Positions 36,201 to 49,445 of a stretch of 64,000 nucleotides of DNA are shown here, piece after piece. Both the position numbers and the translations under genes were made by a program. Positions within the stretch are counted from its first letter, which is position 1, and every line of letters begins with the position of its first letter. Source of the stretch: Gymnorhina tibicen (Eukaryota > Chordata > Aves > Passeriformes > Artamidae); NCBI GenBank assembly GCA_013399875.1, contig VXAZ01008170.1:620001-684000 (forward strand). Direction: 5' to 3'. The notes under the pieces were generated by a model. That model searched no databases. It saw only the letters and a list, made by a program, of their open reading frames with translations, and was not told where the DNA came from.

Positions 36201-39200
36201 TATTTTGATGTCTTCTGCAGCATGCAGCAGAGATCTGCTTTCTCTTTTTCCCTGGTCTCTTCCCTGTCTCCAGCTCTGTCTCTGTGTCTCTCTCTTTTCC
36301 AATTTATCTGGATTAAACAAGTCTCTGATTATTCTTTATGCCACTGCAAATAAAGTCATTTTCAGAAACAGATGTCGAAAGAGCCCAGTGAAATAATCCT
36401 GGAGGCAGATGCAGTCTTCCATAAGCTGCCAAGTGCATGGTGCAATCAAAGTGATGAAACAAAATGGAACAGGCTGCAGAAAAAGTAATTAAATTATAGT
36501 TCCATTGTAGAAGCACATTTTAAAATTACTGAGATTCAGAGCCCATAATGCTGGTATTATAGTTGAAAGAATACTTGCCATGGGTCATGAGCATTTTTTT
36601 TAACAGTTATTAATCATGCTTGACTGGAAAGACATGTGTAACCTACAACAAGCAGTGGCTGTAGTTGTGCCAAAGGAAGCTTTTGTTCCCTGAAGAGAAT
36701 TGTATCAAAGGCCAGTGTGTCCTATTATTACGTGTGCAATAGCAACGTGCAGAATCTGAAACGGGCTTTTCAGACTGGAGGGGAAAAAAGAAAACAAGTA
36801 TTGTATCTCTTTGAATACTATATGACCTCCTTTTCCTGTTACCAAGTTAACTTACTTATTGACTAAGTAATAGTAAAAAAATTTCTAAAATACCACTCCC
36901 CAACTTCAATAAAAATTATTCCAGTGCTCTGGTATAAATGGAAAAGAGACAGAAAATGTACAAAGTCTTGGTGACTGGAGATTAATAAAACTTCATGAGT
37001 TCATTCGTCTCTGTTTCCTTTACATGAGACTGGACAGTGGCTAAGATCCGCCTCCATCTTTCTGTCATTTTTAGTTAGTAGGTTTTTTCCTGTTCTCTCA
37101 ATGAACTCCTTCTTTTCCTTTTTCCACTTTCTTTTTTTTTGTTTGTTTGAGATAGTTTGGGTTTTTGGGTTGGGTTGGGTTTTTTTGTGTTGCTATGGTT
37201 ATGGATTGTCCAGATGCAAATATAAAATAGGAGATGGTTGTGTGAACATAGTTGCTTCCTCTTTCCCTGCTTCGAAGTATAAGTTTTCAACCTTTACTTT
37301 GTAGCCTGGCTCATCCCCAGGTCTTTTGTATCATCAGAGCCTTCCAGATGTGACTCATTTTTAAGAACTGGGTTTCCCAGTTGTTGTATTTGTATTGTAA
37401 ATGTACTGCTTGTATTGTAGATTTATTGGCACTTTTTTTTTTCAGTGTGTTACTTTTTGGGTTATTATCTTTCTGCTCCTATTTCAGCTCTTCTCTTTTT
37501 TCATGTCTGCAGTCCATGTTGGGGGGCATTGTTTATTTATTTATTTAATTAGTAGTAACCCCTTCCACAGTGCATCTCTGGCATTTCTGCAATAAGTCAG
37601 CAATTACCTTCTCTTGATCTTTACTTTTTTCTTTTGAATGAACAAATGGATCACTTTGTGGTCCCAAGCCAAAGGTGGGAAGGTAGGGGCGCCATCAAAT
37701 CATTCACATTAGCACAGGTCCTGTCTTGTTTTCATGAAGAACGTAGAGCACCAAATTACACATCTGCTTATGTCCATGAAACTCTGTGAAAGGTATTGGG
37801 ATTCTGTATGAGCTACAAAGCTACTGGAGCAGCTGCGGGAAAAAATGGAATGTGTGTCCTGTTGTCTGCTTAAAGCACCTCTTGTTGGGAATGTCTCTGA
37901 ATCTTCTGGGAGCTTTTTCAGTGATTGTATCAGTTCACTTTCAGTGTCCCCTCGTCCCTCTTTGCTCACTCAAGGTTATCACTGGGAGAAGAGGCTCCCG
38001 GTGGCCTGCAGTGGAACCTCGCACCTCTGCTTAGTCTGTGTCTCAATGAAACTTGTGAACCTGACACTTTGACATCCCTGTATCTCTTAAAAATGTTGAA
38101 AGTGTTTGGGAAGCTTGTATACATTCATGCACGTATATACAGTTACTTGTGTATGCATGTGTTTGTACAGAAAGGGACTGAAGGTTAGACAAAAGGACAG
38201 ACACTTCATGAAGCATTGTTTCAGCTGAGCAGCTTGGTGAAACAAATTAGTTGTTTATTCAAAAAGAGGCTCTTTCCTTTCTAAAGGTTCCACAGAAGTA
38301 ACAAATGGATGGCTAGAGCCAAATGCAGTGCTAGAGCAAGATACAGTGGCTTGCTTTACAACTGGCACTTTGAAGTCACTAATAAACTGTTTGATGTTTT
38401 TCTTTGGTTTTGTATACTTCATCAATTAAACTGGCTTCTGAGTTTAAAGATTCTCCTGGTTTAAATCAGTGACAAAAATATTGATTTAAGTGGCTTAAAT
38501 CTTGGCATGTGTTTGGCTCTTTATTCTGAGTATTGACTGCTCATAAAAGAGTTATTTGGGCTGGATTTGGGGGTTTTTTTATTGTTGTTTTTTTTTGTTA
38601 AATCTTTTTTCAAATGAGGCTCTGGAATGTACTGGGGTTTTTTACCTACTGCATAGTCCTGAGTTTCACAGTGAAATCTGTATAATGCAGTATGTTTTGA
38701 CTAACCATCAGTGGTTGAGAACTTAAATATTCAGGTTGTGGCTTTTGAAGGCAACAATTCCAACACCCTGGCAGGACACTGCAACATTGCTGTTTGTTTT
38801 CCCCTTTTATCCCCATGAATGATGGAAGTCTTTGCAGCGCTCAGCCATATTTGCAGCTGTTACAGCTGTGCCGCGGTTGGACCAGTTTCTGAGAAAATTC
38901 CATCCTTGCCTCCAGCAAGCACAAGTGTGGTGTCCAGGAAGGAGCCTGTGACTCACACTCCAGAGGCTGGTACCCATCCCCTTGCCACTGAAGGATGGGA
39001 GCTCATCCTCTTTGCTTTCTAAGAGGCTGTGTGAATTTCCCTTTCTTTAAATAAGTATTCATTTTATTCATCTGGGAAGCTTGAATGGATTTTCAAATCA
39101 CAGCCCTGTAAACAACATAATTACGGTGACGACAAAAGTGATATTTTTGCTTGTTTGTGTCAGAGATTGAATTATATCAATATATAATATTTTTATGTTT

Positions 39201-41630
39201 AATAAAGTAAAAGGGTATCATTATTATTTTCAATCTCATTTTACTAACCAACAACCATGTCTGTGGTTTGAGTGAAACAACTGACTCGTGTTTATCACAC
39301 CAGATATGTCTAGTAAACATTTAATTTACAAATAGGTTGGACAAAGATATATTTTAGGACAGATGTCATCTCAACACTGATGAAAATACAAACCCCCAAA
39401 TATATTTAAATACCTGTTTGTTCTGTGCCCAGTGGGAACATACTTGATGGGTTATTGTTTCCTATTAAAGAAGTTTCTGTATTTCCTTGACTAGTCTTCT
39501 GGTTTGGGGAATTTTTTCTTTTGATCAATAAGAAGCTGTCTGTACTCCTGTATGTACTGGCAAAGAAAATTATAGATCTCTATGTCTGTGAGACTGTTTT
39601 TACTGAAGATAAAAATCTCATTAAAAAAATCATTCTATTTTTAATATTTGCTTATTAGATTACACCCCAGCAATGTGGTGCATAATGTTTTAAAATTTGT
39701 CCACGTTTGTTGTGTAAAAAAATATACCTTACTTGCTTCTCAGCATTTAACCATATTCTATGCATATATGCATACTATACTGAAATGTATCTTAAATATG
39801 TTGTAAATAGACCATGTGAACAATTTCTCTGTTCTCTTGCACATTTTAAAAAATGAAAGAGAACATCTGTTTAGGCTTGACTCTCTTACATTTAGTGCAA
39901 GTATATTTATTTTTAAATCAACAAGCAAAGCTGTTGCTTTATTTGTTTCAAATTATATTAAGGTAAATTTACAATTTAAACACTACTTTGAAATGAAAAT
40001 ATTTATTGAGGAAATGTCCAAGTCATGTATTTGACTTTAGGGGGCAGAGATTATTGAACAAATATACCACACATTCACAGTGTTTAGGTCATCAGAAGGT
40101 ACGGTTTTCCAGGAATAGGTGTGGACCAAAAATCTCTTCTTATATGGTAGGCTATTCTTGTAAGCAGCTCTGTGCTGGACAGACCACTATGCTACTTGTG
40201 GTGGTGATCTGTTCAATTTTTTCTCACCTTCCCTGTGACTTACGTGTACATTTCTTTATTAGATTTATTATCTCACACCATATGGAATGATTAATCCAAG
40301 TTAGTTGGAGTGTCTGTTTCTTAGTCAAACATAAGCAAGCAAGTAAGGCAAAAATTCAGTTTGAAACAAGCAACATAAAAAATCCCGGAGGTGCTTTACT
40401 TGAGGGTTTGGAGCCACAGGACAAAGTGGCAGTTAAAGCTGATTTTGTGCTTAAAGCTATGATTACAGCTTTAGATTCATTTGTAAATAACTGGTCTGTC
40501 ATGTGCATAAATTGTCTTCCCTGACGTTGCATACTGGCAGGCTCGTGAGGAAACTTGCAGTTCATTTCATTGCTGCCATTAGGAAAGGAAAGAAAGCACC
40601 TTCTTCTCTATCCTCCTGAACTCATCCTTGAATCCTCGTGGAGAACATTTGTACAGAGTAATTTATAGTGGGCTGCCACAGCTTTCTTGTTGAAGCATTT
40701 ATGTTGCATTAGTCCAGCGTGTCGGCTTCTATCTACAAGAGCTTTTATCTGCCTGGCTTTTGCACATATGCAGAAGTGCTAGTTGGCTACTGGGTTTGTA
40801 CAAAGTATTGGCATGCTCACTCCCCTGCTTGTTTTTTGGTTCATGGGGAATTGTAAAGATGCTCTCTGCATTCCTGACAGGGTAATTCTTTCCAGAGTAA
40901 TTGCAGAAAGAGGGGAAAAAAATTAGAAAGATGGAAGATACCTTTGGCAAAAGAATCACTGTGTTTTCCATAGCCTGGAAGTTACTTACTTCTCTCAGAT
41001 CCCAGATCTGTTTGGCATTTGCTGAATGCCATTATGTAGCTTTTCTAGATTTCCTGATACTTTATTTCCTGACATTTGATAGCATTTATTACCTGTTTGA
41101 CATGTGATGTTTTCTGAAGGGATAACTTTCATTATTTTGGCAGTATGTAGCTGTCTACTCACACATGGAATAATATTTTGACATTAACTCATGTTAAAGA
41201 AATAATTTGTCATTAAACGTTGATAGTAGAAAATTTGTGAACAAGACGATAGTCTTTATTGTGCTTCTGTGATTTTTCCTCCTGTAATGAATTCACGATA
41301 TCATGTTGTTTATTCAAAAGGCTTTACAAAAATACCATTATAAGTAGAAGAGTCAATAAATATGTTGCTGTTTACTTCCTTTAATAAATCAAAAAGGGAA
41401 CAGCCAGTGTAATTACCTGAAGTATATGCTTATTGACTAACGTGAGGAAAAGTGGTCCATTTTAAGAGCAGGACTCATATACATCAAGTTCAGTAGCTAA
41501 ACATTCATCAGTTGAGAATAAAAAAAATAAGTCTCTAATCTTTTGCTATTCTCTTCAAAGATTATTTGACATCCAGTGATCTTCAGCAAATGAGATGTCA
41601 GTTGTAAAGGGTGACGGCATTTCTCGTTTT
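33241..41630. other. non-coding stretch
   Basis: No gene is recognised. There are T-rich low-complexity patches at 37125-37195 (with TTGGG-like words) and 38570-38600, and a short TTTA run at about 37530-37547. Most open frames are below about 105 codons with no motifs. The 39100-40060 part is very AT-rich. Confidence 0.5.
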
Positions 41631-41675
41631 AGGGAGAACACGAAGGCAGCTGCAGGGAGAACACAAGGCAGCTTC
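41631..41675. repeat. two-copy tandem duplication, 22-23 bp unit
   Basis: The unit agggagaacacgaaggcagc (41631 onward) is repeated directly from 41654 with a one-base deletion and a few differences near its end. It is a small local duplication of no evident function. Confidence 0.7.
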
Positions 41676-44600
41676 TTTTATAGGTAGGATGGGTTTTTCC
41701 TCAGGCAAAACACCCTTAAACATATCAAGGAAAAACTAGTGTCACTTCACATACTTCATAAAATTACGTTCAAAAGGCAGCATTCCTGGAGTCTTGCCAG
41801 TTTTTATACTTAAAATTGCCTGTAAAAGTCATTCCGTTATTTTTTCATCGTGTTCTTTCCTTGTCAGTTTCACATCTTCAGCAAAACTACTGCTTCCAGC
41901 TATCTGTAGTAAGTACAGAGCTTAGCAAATGACAGAGAAAGAGATTTTTACAATAATTAGTAAAAGGAACACAGGGCTTGCTGTATAACTGCCTTTTGTT
42001 AGTCACTGTTTACTGGTGGAATAATGTGTTGCTCATTAATCCCCTTTGACTTTTGAGCTAATATTTTACCACTTAAAAAAAACCCCACAAACACATATTT
42101 TGTGTATCCATTTGTGTACTCAGTTACTGCTCTCTTAGTGACCCGTATTCAGCTTACTTTTATTAGTTGGTATTTATATCTCCTTGAGCATGTAATTTAT
42201 GAATTTCCTGAATCCTTCTTCTCTCTAGTGTTTCTTTAAATTTCATTCTTGAGCTGTTCTTTTATCTTATTTTACCTTTTTATCAAAAACCCATTTTGCC
42301 AACTGACATATGCATGCTTTGTTCTGTTAACACAAAGAATTGATTTTCTCATTTCTGGATTTTTGGATTCATACCAACTATCCCCCTACTTAAAATGGGC
42401 CATGATACAACAATTTAAGGGAGCCAGGTTCTGCAGATCTTGTTCTCTTCATGAAAGAGTTACAGATTAGCATTAAATCTATTTTGGGGATATAAATTAT
42501 AAGGATGTGAATAAAATGTATAATCTTATTCCTTTGTGTAGAGTCCTCTCTAGTAATTTGGGAGATGCAAGTGATAAAGTAGAAAGGTTGATACTGCACC
42601 TGCTTCTTTAGCTATTGTTCATTAATGAGGTTCTCCTGGTGAGGCTTCTATGTAAAACTGGAGTGTTCCAAAGCCTGATTTCTCATTTTGCAAATAGTTA
42701 TTATTGGGAAAGAAGTCCTTTGAAGACCTGTCATTATTATTACTGTTATGTTATTGTGGGCTTCCTTTGAGCTTTTTGTTCTTAGTAACCTCACAACAAT
42801 ATGGTTTAGTAACAGTGGATGTCTTTATCCTTCAGTTGACAGAGAAACTGAAGAAGTATATGTTTAGCAAATATACAGTTGTCTTCTTTTGCTTCAGCTG
42901 AGACTGTAAATATTGTCTGATCATTATCCCTTTTCATCATTTCTGAAAATAATGTTCCTTGAAACAAATTAATACAACTGCAGCTGAGCTGGTTTTGCTC
43001 TGGATTTCACCTAGAGTTGTGGTTGTTGGTGGGGGGGAAGGAGGGGGCGGGTAACTTTTGCCAGTGTTTTTTGGGTAATTACACTGTTGAGTCCTTTGAC
43101 ATCCAGAGATGTTACTTGCAAGTGAAAAGCCATAGATAATAGCTGCCTAGTTTATCAAAGAGCTTGGAAGCAAAGTAGTTATTTCCTCCTTTGGTAGCAC
43201 AAACCTTTCTGAGGCAGACAACTTATTTCTAATTTTAAGCCTTACTGTATGGCCAAATATGTCGATTTTACTGATAATGTCACCAGTTCTTGTCCCGTGG
43301 TAATTTTCTTATGTTCCTCATCCATTCCTGTATTCCCTCCAGTTTAAATGAAAGACTAAAGTTGTGTTAAGTAGCATAAATCTGCTTCCAAAGAACTGTG
43401 CTCCGCTGAAAGCTCAGGTTGTTTCTTCTCATCATGATCTCTGGCAGTGCGTTTCTTCCAATTCCTGTGAGGTCTCCCTCCACCTGGAGTCTTCTGATCA
43501 AGAGGACTTAGCTACAGCCTTTTCATGACTTCCTGTGTTTCAGATTTCTTTGTTCTTTTTCATTCACTCTTGCTATCTTTTTTTTTTTTTTGTAATACTG
43601 TTTTTTTGGAGCTCTTGCTAAGTAGATGAAACTCTGAACTATTTCTTCATAACAGTACTGTGTTGCTGTCCAATTTCTAGTTCTTCACAACTCATGATAA
43701 ATCTCTGTGTTCATCTTCACGTTACTTTGCTCATGTCTTAGACTCCTTTTTCATCCCGTCTTTCCCTGCCCCCATGGCTATGGCTTAATACCTGCCTAGC
43801 TACCCCTCCTTTGGGATGCTTCCATATATTATGAAAAGGACATATTTACTGTGAGAGACTAGATATTCTTACATTTCCTTTATAGAAGTTATCTTTTTCT
43901 AAACCTACAGATGCGTGGAAACTATATGACTGAGTTTAACTCTCCTCATGTAAATAGAAGTGGCTTCTCCTAATGTCAGTCACTATAATTTCCCTATTCT
44001 TTTATCTTTGTTTTTATTTCTTCCAATGGAACAGCTGGAATTCGTTCTTTTGAATTTCATCAGTAGATTCCTCCTTGCTTTCTTCATAATTACATTTTTC
44101 AGTTGGTGGTGATGAAGCATCATAATTAGGTTCAAGAGAATTTGAGGCCCAAACACAGAGAATGCTGTGCTGGGTGCTCTGGCCAGTTTCCTCTTTCCCA
44201 ACAGCTCAGATTTAACTACCATATAATCAAGATTTCACACAGCAGATCAGGCTTCCTCCTTTAGTATTTCCAGGTGGTTCTTGCTTCCACATTGATTTTT
44301 CTCACATTGTTCCCTGTATCAGGTATCTGAAGCTTCATTTCTCATTTTCTCCCTGCCTTTCTCCTTCTCTTCTCTCTGCATCTCTTTGCTTTCCAGCACA
44401 CCTTTGTGACTGTGCAGCTCTGCCCCATCTCACCCTGTTGCACACTCTCTCTCCCTCCTCCCTTGCATCCCTCTGGATCTTTGAGATGAGTAGCTTTCTT
44501 GGCAGATTCACAGATGTCAAATAATTTATCTGGGCTTTAAACTCAGAGATCAATTGCCTGATGTCTACCTTAGTACTATGTTGATTTTATTCATCTTTGG

Positions 44601-47600
44601 CATCCCTTCCTGCTGCTTTCTTATCCTGCATGCCTGAAGTGGTCACCTTAACATACATATCTTTTTTAAAGCACTGTGCAGCCATATTCTCTGCAATGGT
44701 CTGCTTATTTTCTTGGAGGGAATTAGTAGACTTGAGGGGTAGGAAGAAAGGGAGTCATGAGGCTGACTTTCCATGTCTTAGTCTTCAGGCAGCCAGCTCA
44801 CACTATGCCCTCAGCTACGAGGATTCCTAACCTCCATGTGTGTACATGTGTGGGGGTTGTGACACTGCCCTTCAGCTCTATAGTTCATCTTGTAGCTTTT
44901 ATTAATTCACTGAAATCCCTAAGGAACTGTACTGGGGTTTTGTAGTAGCCTGATGGACACGTGCCTTAGCTGCTTGTTGTTTTATTCGCTTAATCTACCC
45001 ACAATTACACAAAAGCCATGTTGGAAAATAGTAAGTAATGAATATTGAGCATATAGGACACGTCGTTTTATGCAGGTTTGGGATAGCTAATATTAAAAAT
45101 GTATAGAAAGACATACTTACAGATAAAAGGCATTTCCATAAGACTGCACATCCATTTGGTTGAAGTTTTAAAAAGGTTGAGGTTTAAAAAATTAATTTGG
45201 ATGTCTTTTTCTACCTGAAGAAAAATGTTTGCTTTTTGCATAATAAACAGCAGTGGAAATGTCCACAGGACAATGGAAAAGCCCCAAAGGAAGCAAAGAT
45301 CTGCAGTTTGCTGGGAACTATCTGATGTGAGCTACTTTCCTTTATTCTGTGGGCATGATATTTTTTGCTTGTTACCTGGAGCTGCAGAGTCCCAGATCTT
45401 GGATTTTGTGCATTCTGGTCCAGAGGCCCGGAGTCAGGAAGAGGATGTTGTCCAGCTGTCCTCCTGTTGCTGCCAGCTCTGTGCTGAAGGCAGGCTAAAA
45501 TGCATACACCCTCACTCTTAATATTTAGCCATGCCACTGACTCGGCCTCCCTGCAGAGTACTCTCTGCTCACCTGTGGAGTCCCCTGACTTTCCTCTGGC
45601 ACCAGGAAAAGTGTGGCACACTGATTTTTTTTCAGTCTGAGACTCAGCTCTTGCAGCCTGCAGCATAGCCATGGGACCTCACCACACACAGCTTGAGAAA
45701 GGAAAGCCCTCTGCATTCAGCCTCCTGTTTGCTCGCAGAGAGGCACACGCAAGGCAGGAGCATAGTAAATAGTTCAAAATGCTGACTTTGCAAAGGAGAG
45801 GGAAATTATTTTACTGATTAAATATTCACAATGCGCTTGTATATGACAGCAGCAGGTTTATAAATACATGGATGTCTTGCTGTCTGGTAGGAGGCTCTGT
45901 GGAGGGAACCATTCTTTCCTTGTGCCGTGATCTGACATTTGCATGTACACAGAGATAGAGATCAGCGTGTTTGCAATGTTGTCTGCAGAAAAATATGCTT
46001 TAATTAGTTAAAAGTAATGAAGTACAACAATGTATTTTATGTTCATCTGTCTTTAAAACCAAAATACCCAGGTCATTAACAGTGCTGTAGGTTTACTTTG
46101 TAAAGCTGTAAATGTTTTACCCAGAATGGTTGCACTCTCAGGACAACTGAAGCAGATTTAAATGACCTGGCATAGTAAAAAGTCTTCTCTCCTCATGATA
46201 TATGTATAGGTTTTAAATACTCTTCCTTAGCATGTGAGACTGCCTTTTTGAATTAATTCCTTTTGTATCTCACACAGCTGCCTAACTCCTTGCAGGCACA
46301 CACACTCTCAGCCCTCCCCCAGACATCTGTTCTGATTCTCAGTGCCAGGTGCCAGAGTTTAAGCTTGTTGGGAGGAGGGACAGTGACGAAATCCTTCATA
46401 AAATCAGATAGTAGTGATGTTTTTAACAATATTTGTGGTAGAATTTCATTTCTAACCTCTGGGTCTTTTAAAAGAACCCAAAAGGTGTTAGCCTTTATTA
46501 CTGATTTTTTTCAGGTTTTAGCTGGGAAAGGTCAGGCTTGGGTGGAGATTGGTTTGTTGTTGGGGTAAAGATTTTCCTCTATATCTTTTTCCCAAAGTGA
46601 TGCTTGTAGCATCCCGGTAGTAAAAGGCCATGGCAACTGTAAACCTGTTTCTAGTCTGGGATTATTTTTCCCACATGGGAATACATCTCATTGGAAACAC
46701 AACTGTACCCTCGTCACTGAACTTTGATCCACAGAGGTCTTACATACCTTGCTGCTACTTGAAACACAGCTGTTCTTGAAATCTTCCAAGCATGTCCTAA
46801 AGCTGTTGTCGGTTTTTAGAGGTCTCAAATGGCCATTGTTGCTCCTGTAAAGTCCAGAATGCCAAGGTCTAGGCTACTGTTTATGTACCAAAGTGCTCCT
46901 GTTTGGCATTTTGGGTTTGGTTGGGTTATCTTTGACAGAGCAAAAAATGCTGGGCTGTCAGAGCCAGGACATTTCCCTCAGCAAGGAGCAGGTGAGCAGC
47001 ATGAGACCATTCCCTTTCTCAGTCTGGGAACAACCACAGTCATCTCCTCTGTTCCACACTCTGGACTGCTCAGAAGGGGCTGTCATGGTCATCCAGTTGC
47101 AGGTTTTCCCCTGAGTCCTGGTCTAATCTTAAACAAGCAGAGTACAGCTGATACCTTTCTCTGCTTGGAACGTTTTCCTCTCACCTTCTTGCACTCAAGG
47201 TGCATCAGAGAAATGGCCAGGCTTCTGTTTTCTGCCTTCTCACCCAGGCACTAGGTTTCTTGTCTCCCTTTTTCCACTAGGATAGGGAGTATGTTATGCA
47301 AGTGATAAGCCTAGAAATGTGAAATAAATGGATTTATATCAGCGGCTGTGGTCTGGGTGGTGGAGCATATGGGATAAAATTCACTGAGTCCATGCTGGGT
47401 TAGGGAAAATCAGGAAGGAGAAAAGAGAAGTTTAAATTGCTCTTTCTCACTCTTTCTTTCCATGTCTCCTTAGGCATGCCACTTACTCTTGCAGTCACTA
47501 AGGGCACAGGAACTCTCTGTGGCACTAGTATTCCTGCACAGAGAAAACTCTGCATCTTCTAGTGTATTTCCCAGGGGCAAAAACACCAGGAGTGGCTTGG

Positions 47601-49289
47601 CCACTCACAGGCCCTGCTGAAATGGCAAGTTTCAGCTTCAGAAGAGTGACTTGATGTGATGGTCTTCAGATAACACACACAGGGCAAAATGTGTAACAAG
47701 GGGAAATTTCAGTGAGCAAATTTTAGCCAGATAGAGTGGAGCAGGTTTTTCCACACTAATATTAAATGTGTGAGACCACCACTTTGGGAGACCAGATGTG
47801 TGGATTCAAGAAGGCACTACACAAATTCATGGAGTTGTCCACCAATGGCTATGGAAAATGCAGGTCTGGAGGCAGTCTGCCAGGGTACCATGAATCACTG
47901 ATTGCTGGCAGCTCAGCATGTCCATCAGGAGTCACTCCACGTGTTTCTCAGGCTCTTTCTTCAAGAATTGCTGTTGACTTCTCTCACATGTAACATGTTC
48001 AGCCAATGTGGGCTTCACTTTGGTCTGGTAAAGTGCTTAGTGGCTCAATCAAGTGGTGAAACAGCTTCATGACACTTCCTTCAGTGTTTTTAGGTGAATG
48101 ATCCCAGTGGCCCTTCCAGTTGTTTAGTTCCATGCCTGAGCAGTCTTGGCAAGGGGAGAGCAGCCTGCCACAACAGTGAAACACTGTTGTACACTCTGAA
48201 CACAAAATGGGTGTCCCTAGGAATGCTTATTAGCCTGTGCCCTATTTATGTATAGTGCAAGGCAAGTTTTTGGGAAGCCCAAAGATGCAAAGCTAATAGG
48301 GTTGTTACAGAGGATGCGTAACAGAAAGGGATGGTTACTGAGAGGCATGATGTCTGTTTAAGGGTTTTATGCTCTGTAAGATAAGCCTGAAAAGGACAAA
48401 ACTAAATAAGGAGTCACTAAGCCTTTTCTGCTATGGAATTTGCCTGCCCTTGGTAATATTCCTTCCTGCCCGCATTCTTGTTTGTGCTGATAAATGTCCT
48501 TGCATTAATAAACTCATAATGCATCTTGTTTATCCCTTCAAAGCCAGCCCTTGCAGCTTTCATTAGCATTTTAAGATATTTATGGCTTTGTAAATAACTG
48601 AAAATCTGCAATTTGTCATTAGGAATTAAGAAAAATCTTCCTTCCACTTAGGGCTGAAGCTCAGCTTTGGCCTTTGAGGGACTGAGCCACCTCTGGGCCT
48701 CGTAGACAAAAACAAAGTCAGACAGTGGCCAGATTTACAACAGCAAGTGGCTCTTAGTTATTCAGATGTCTTTGATAATGTGTCATCTGCTGTTGCTGGC
48801 AGGGATCAGTGTTTAGGCTCAGAATTAATTTCTCTCTAGCTGGAGAGAAAACAAAAATATCTCTTCTGCAAGAGCAAAAAGAGAAAGAGGTAGTAACAAG
48901 GAGAGAAACAAAAACAGCACCAGGCACATGTAAAAAAATGCATGTATGTATATGTATATAGCATATACACACTGCAGAGGTTAACAAAGTGCTCTTCAAA
49001 AGAAAATGTTGTATTTCACTCTGCTGTGCTCTGTGCTTTCAGCTTTGAAATACAGGAAGTTAAGAAAATTTTAAAGGTTTCAAAAGGGAGTTTATCTTGT
49101 AATTGGTGAAGGGCTAAATAGTTGGATAGGGAGGGATAATAATCAAAGGAGCCTTTTCAGCACTAAACTGTAGTCCAGAAAATCAAAGGAAGGAATGTTA
49201 ATTGGTTTGTACAACATGATATTCTCAGTTCAGAGTAGCTTCAGCCACTCAATGGTATTTTTTCTTCTTTTCTTTCTCTCTCTCTGTAG
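41676..49289. other. non-coding stretch before the first PCBP3 coding exon
   Basis: No gene is recognised. There is a poly(T) run at about 43578-43592, pyrimidine-rich sequence at 44335-44480, a block of overlapping open frames at 45211-45716 without family resemblance, and a conserved-looking AT-rich block at 48420-48640. The last 35 bases (49255-49289) form the strong polypyrimidine tract and AG acceptor of the exon that follows. Confidence 0.55.
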
Positions 49290-49367
49290 GTTGATTAAGT
49301 GAATAGAAGAAAAAAAATAAAAAAGAAAAACGAAGCTACTTTCAAGTATTGAAGATACAAGGCCAGG
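49290..49367 (+). other. PCBP3: 5' untranslated part of the first PCBP3 coding exon
   Basis: A long pyrimidine tract (tttcttcttttctttctctctctctgtag) ends with the AG at 49288-49289, so the exon should begin at 49290. The 78 bases up to the start codon contain in-frame stops (TAA at 49296, TGA at 49350) and no upstream ATG. Because the exon begins with a 3' splice site, at least one 5' untranslated exon must lie further left, inside or outside this window. I could not locate it. Confidence 0.75.
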
Positions 49368-49445
49368 ATGAACACGAAGGACGGAAAAGTGTCTGAAGGA
49401 GGTCTCAATGTCACACTTACCATACGCCTTCTCATGCATGGCAAG
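49368..49445 (+). CDS. PCBP3: PCBP3, poly(rC)-binding protein 3, first coding exon (N-terminus and start of KH1)
   Basis: PCBP proteins are hnRNP E-type RNA-binding proteins with three KH domains. They bind C-rich single-stranded RNA and act in splicing, mRNA stability and translation. This exon encodes 26 residues starting MNTKDGK and continuing SEGGLNVTLTIRLLMHGK, the hallmark lead-in and first beta strand of PCBP KH1. It ends in phase 0 at the donor AAG|GTGAAG. The ATG has A at -3, an acceptable context, and stops in frame just upstream fix it as the first possible start in this exon. PCBP3 rather than PCBP1, 2 or 4 is chosen from the KVSEGGLNVT lead-in and from the downstream exon reading KGETVKKMREE (PCBP1 and PCBP2 have KGES; PCBP4 has KRIREQ, from memory). 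The extreme N-terminus (NTKDG) is not the MESK I remember for mammals. Confidence 0.95.

Noticed and set aside
37125..37195. TTGGG-rich patch as an interstitial telomeric repeat
   Set aside because: The words are TTGGG and TTTGGG mixed with T-runs, not TTAGGG units. It is low-complexity sequence.
45211..45716. Minus-strand frame of 153 codons as a gene
   Set aside because: No family resemblance; it is overlapped by + and - frames of similar length, with no acceptor or donor in a sensible place.
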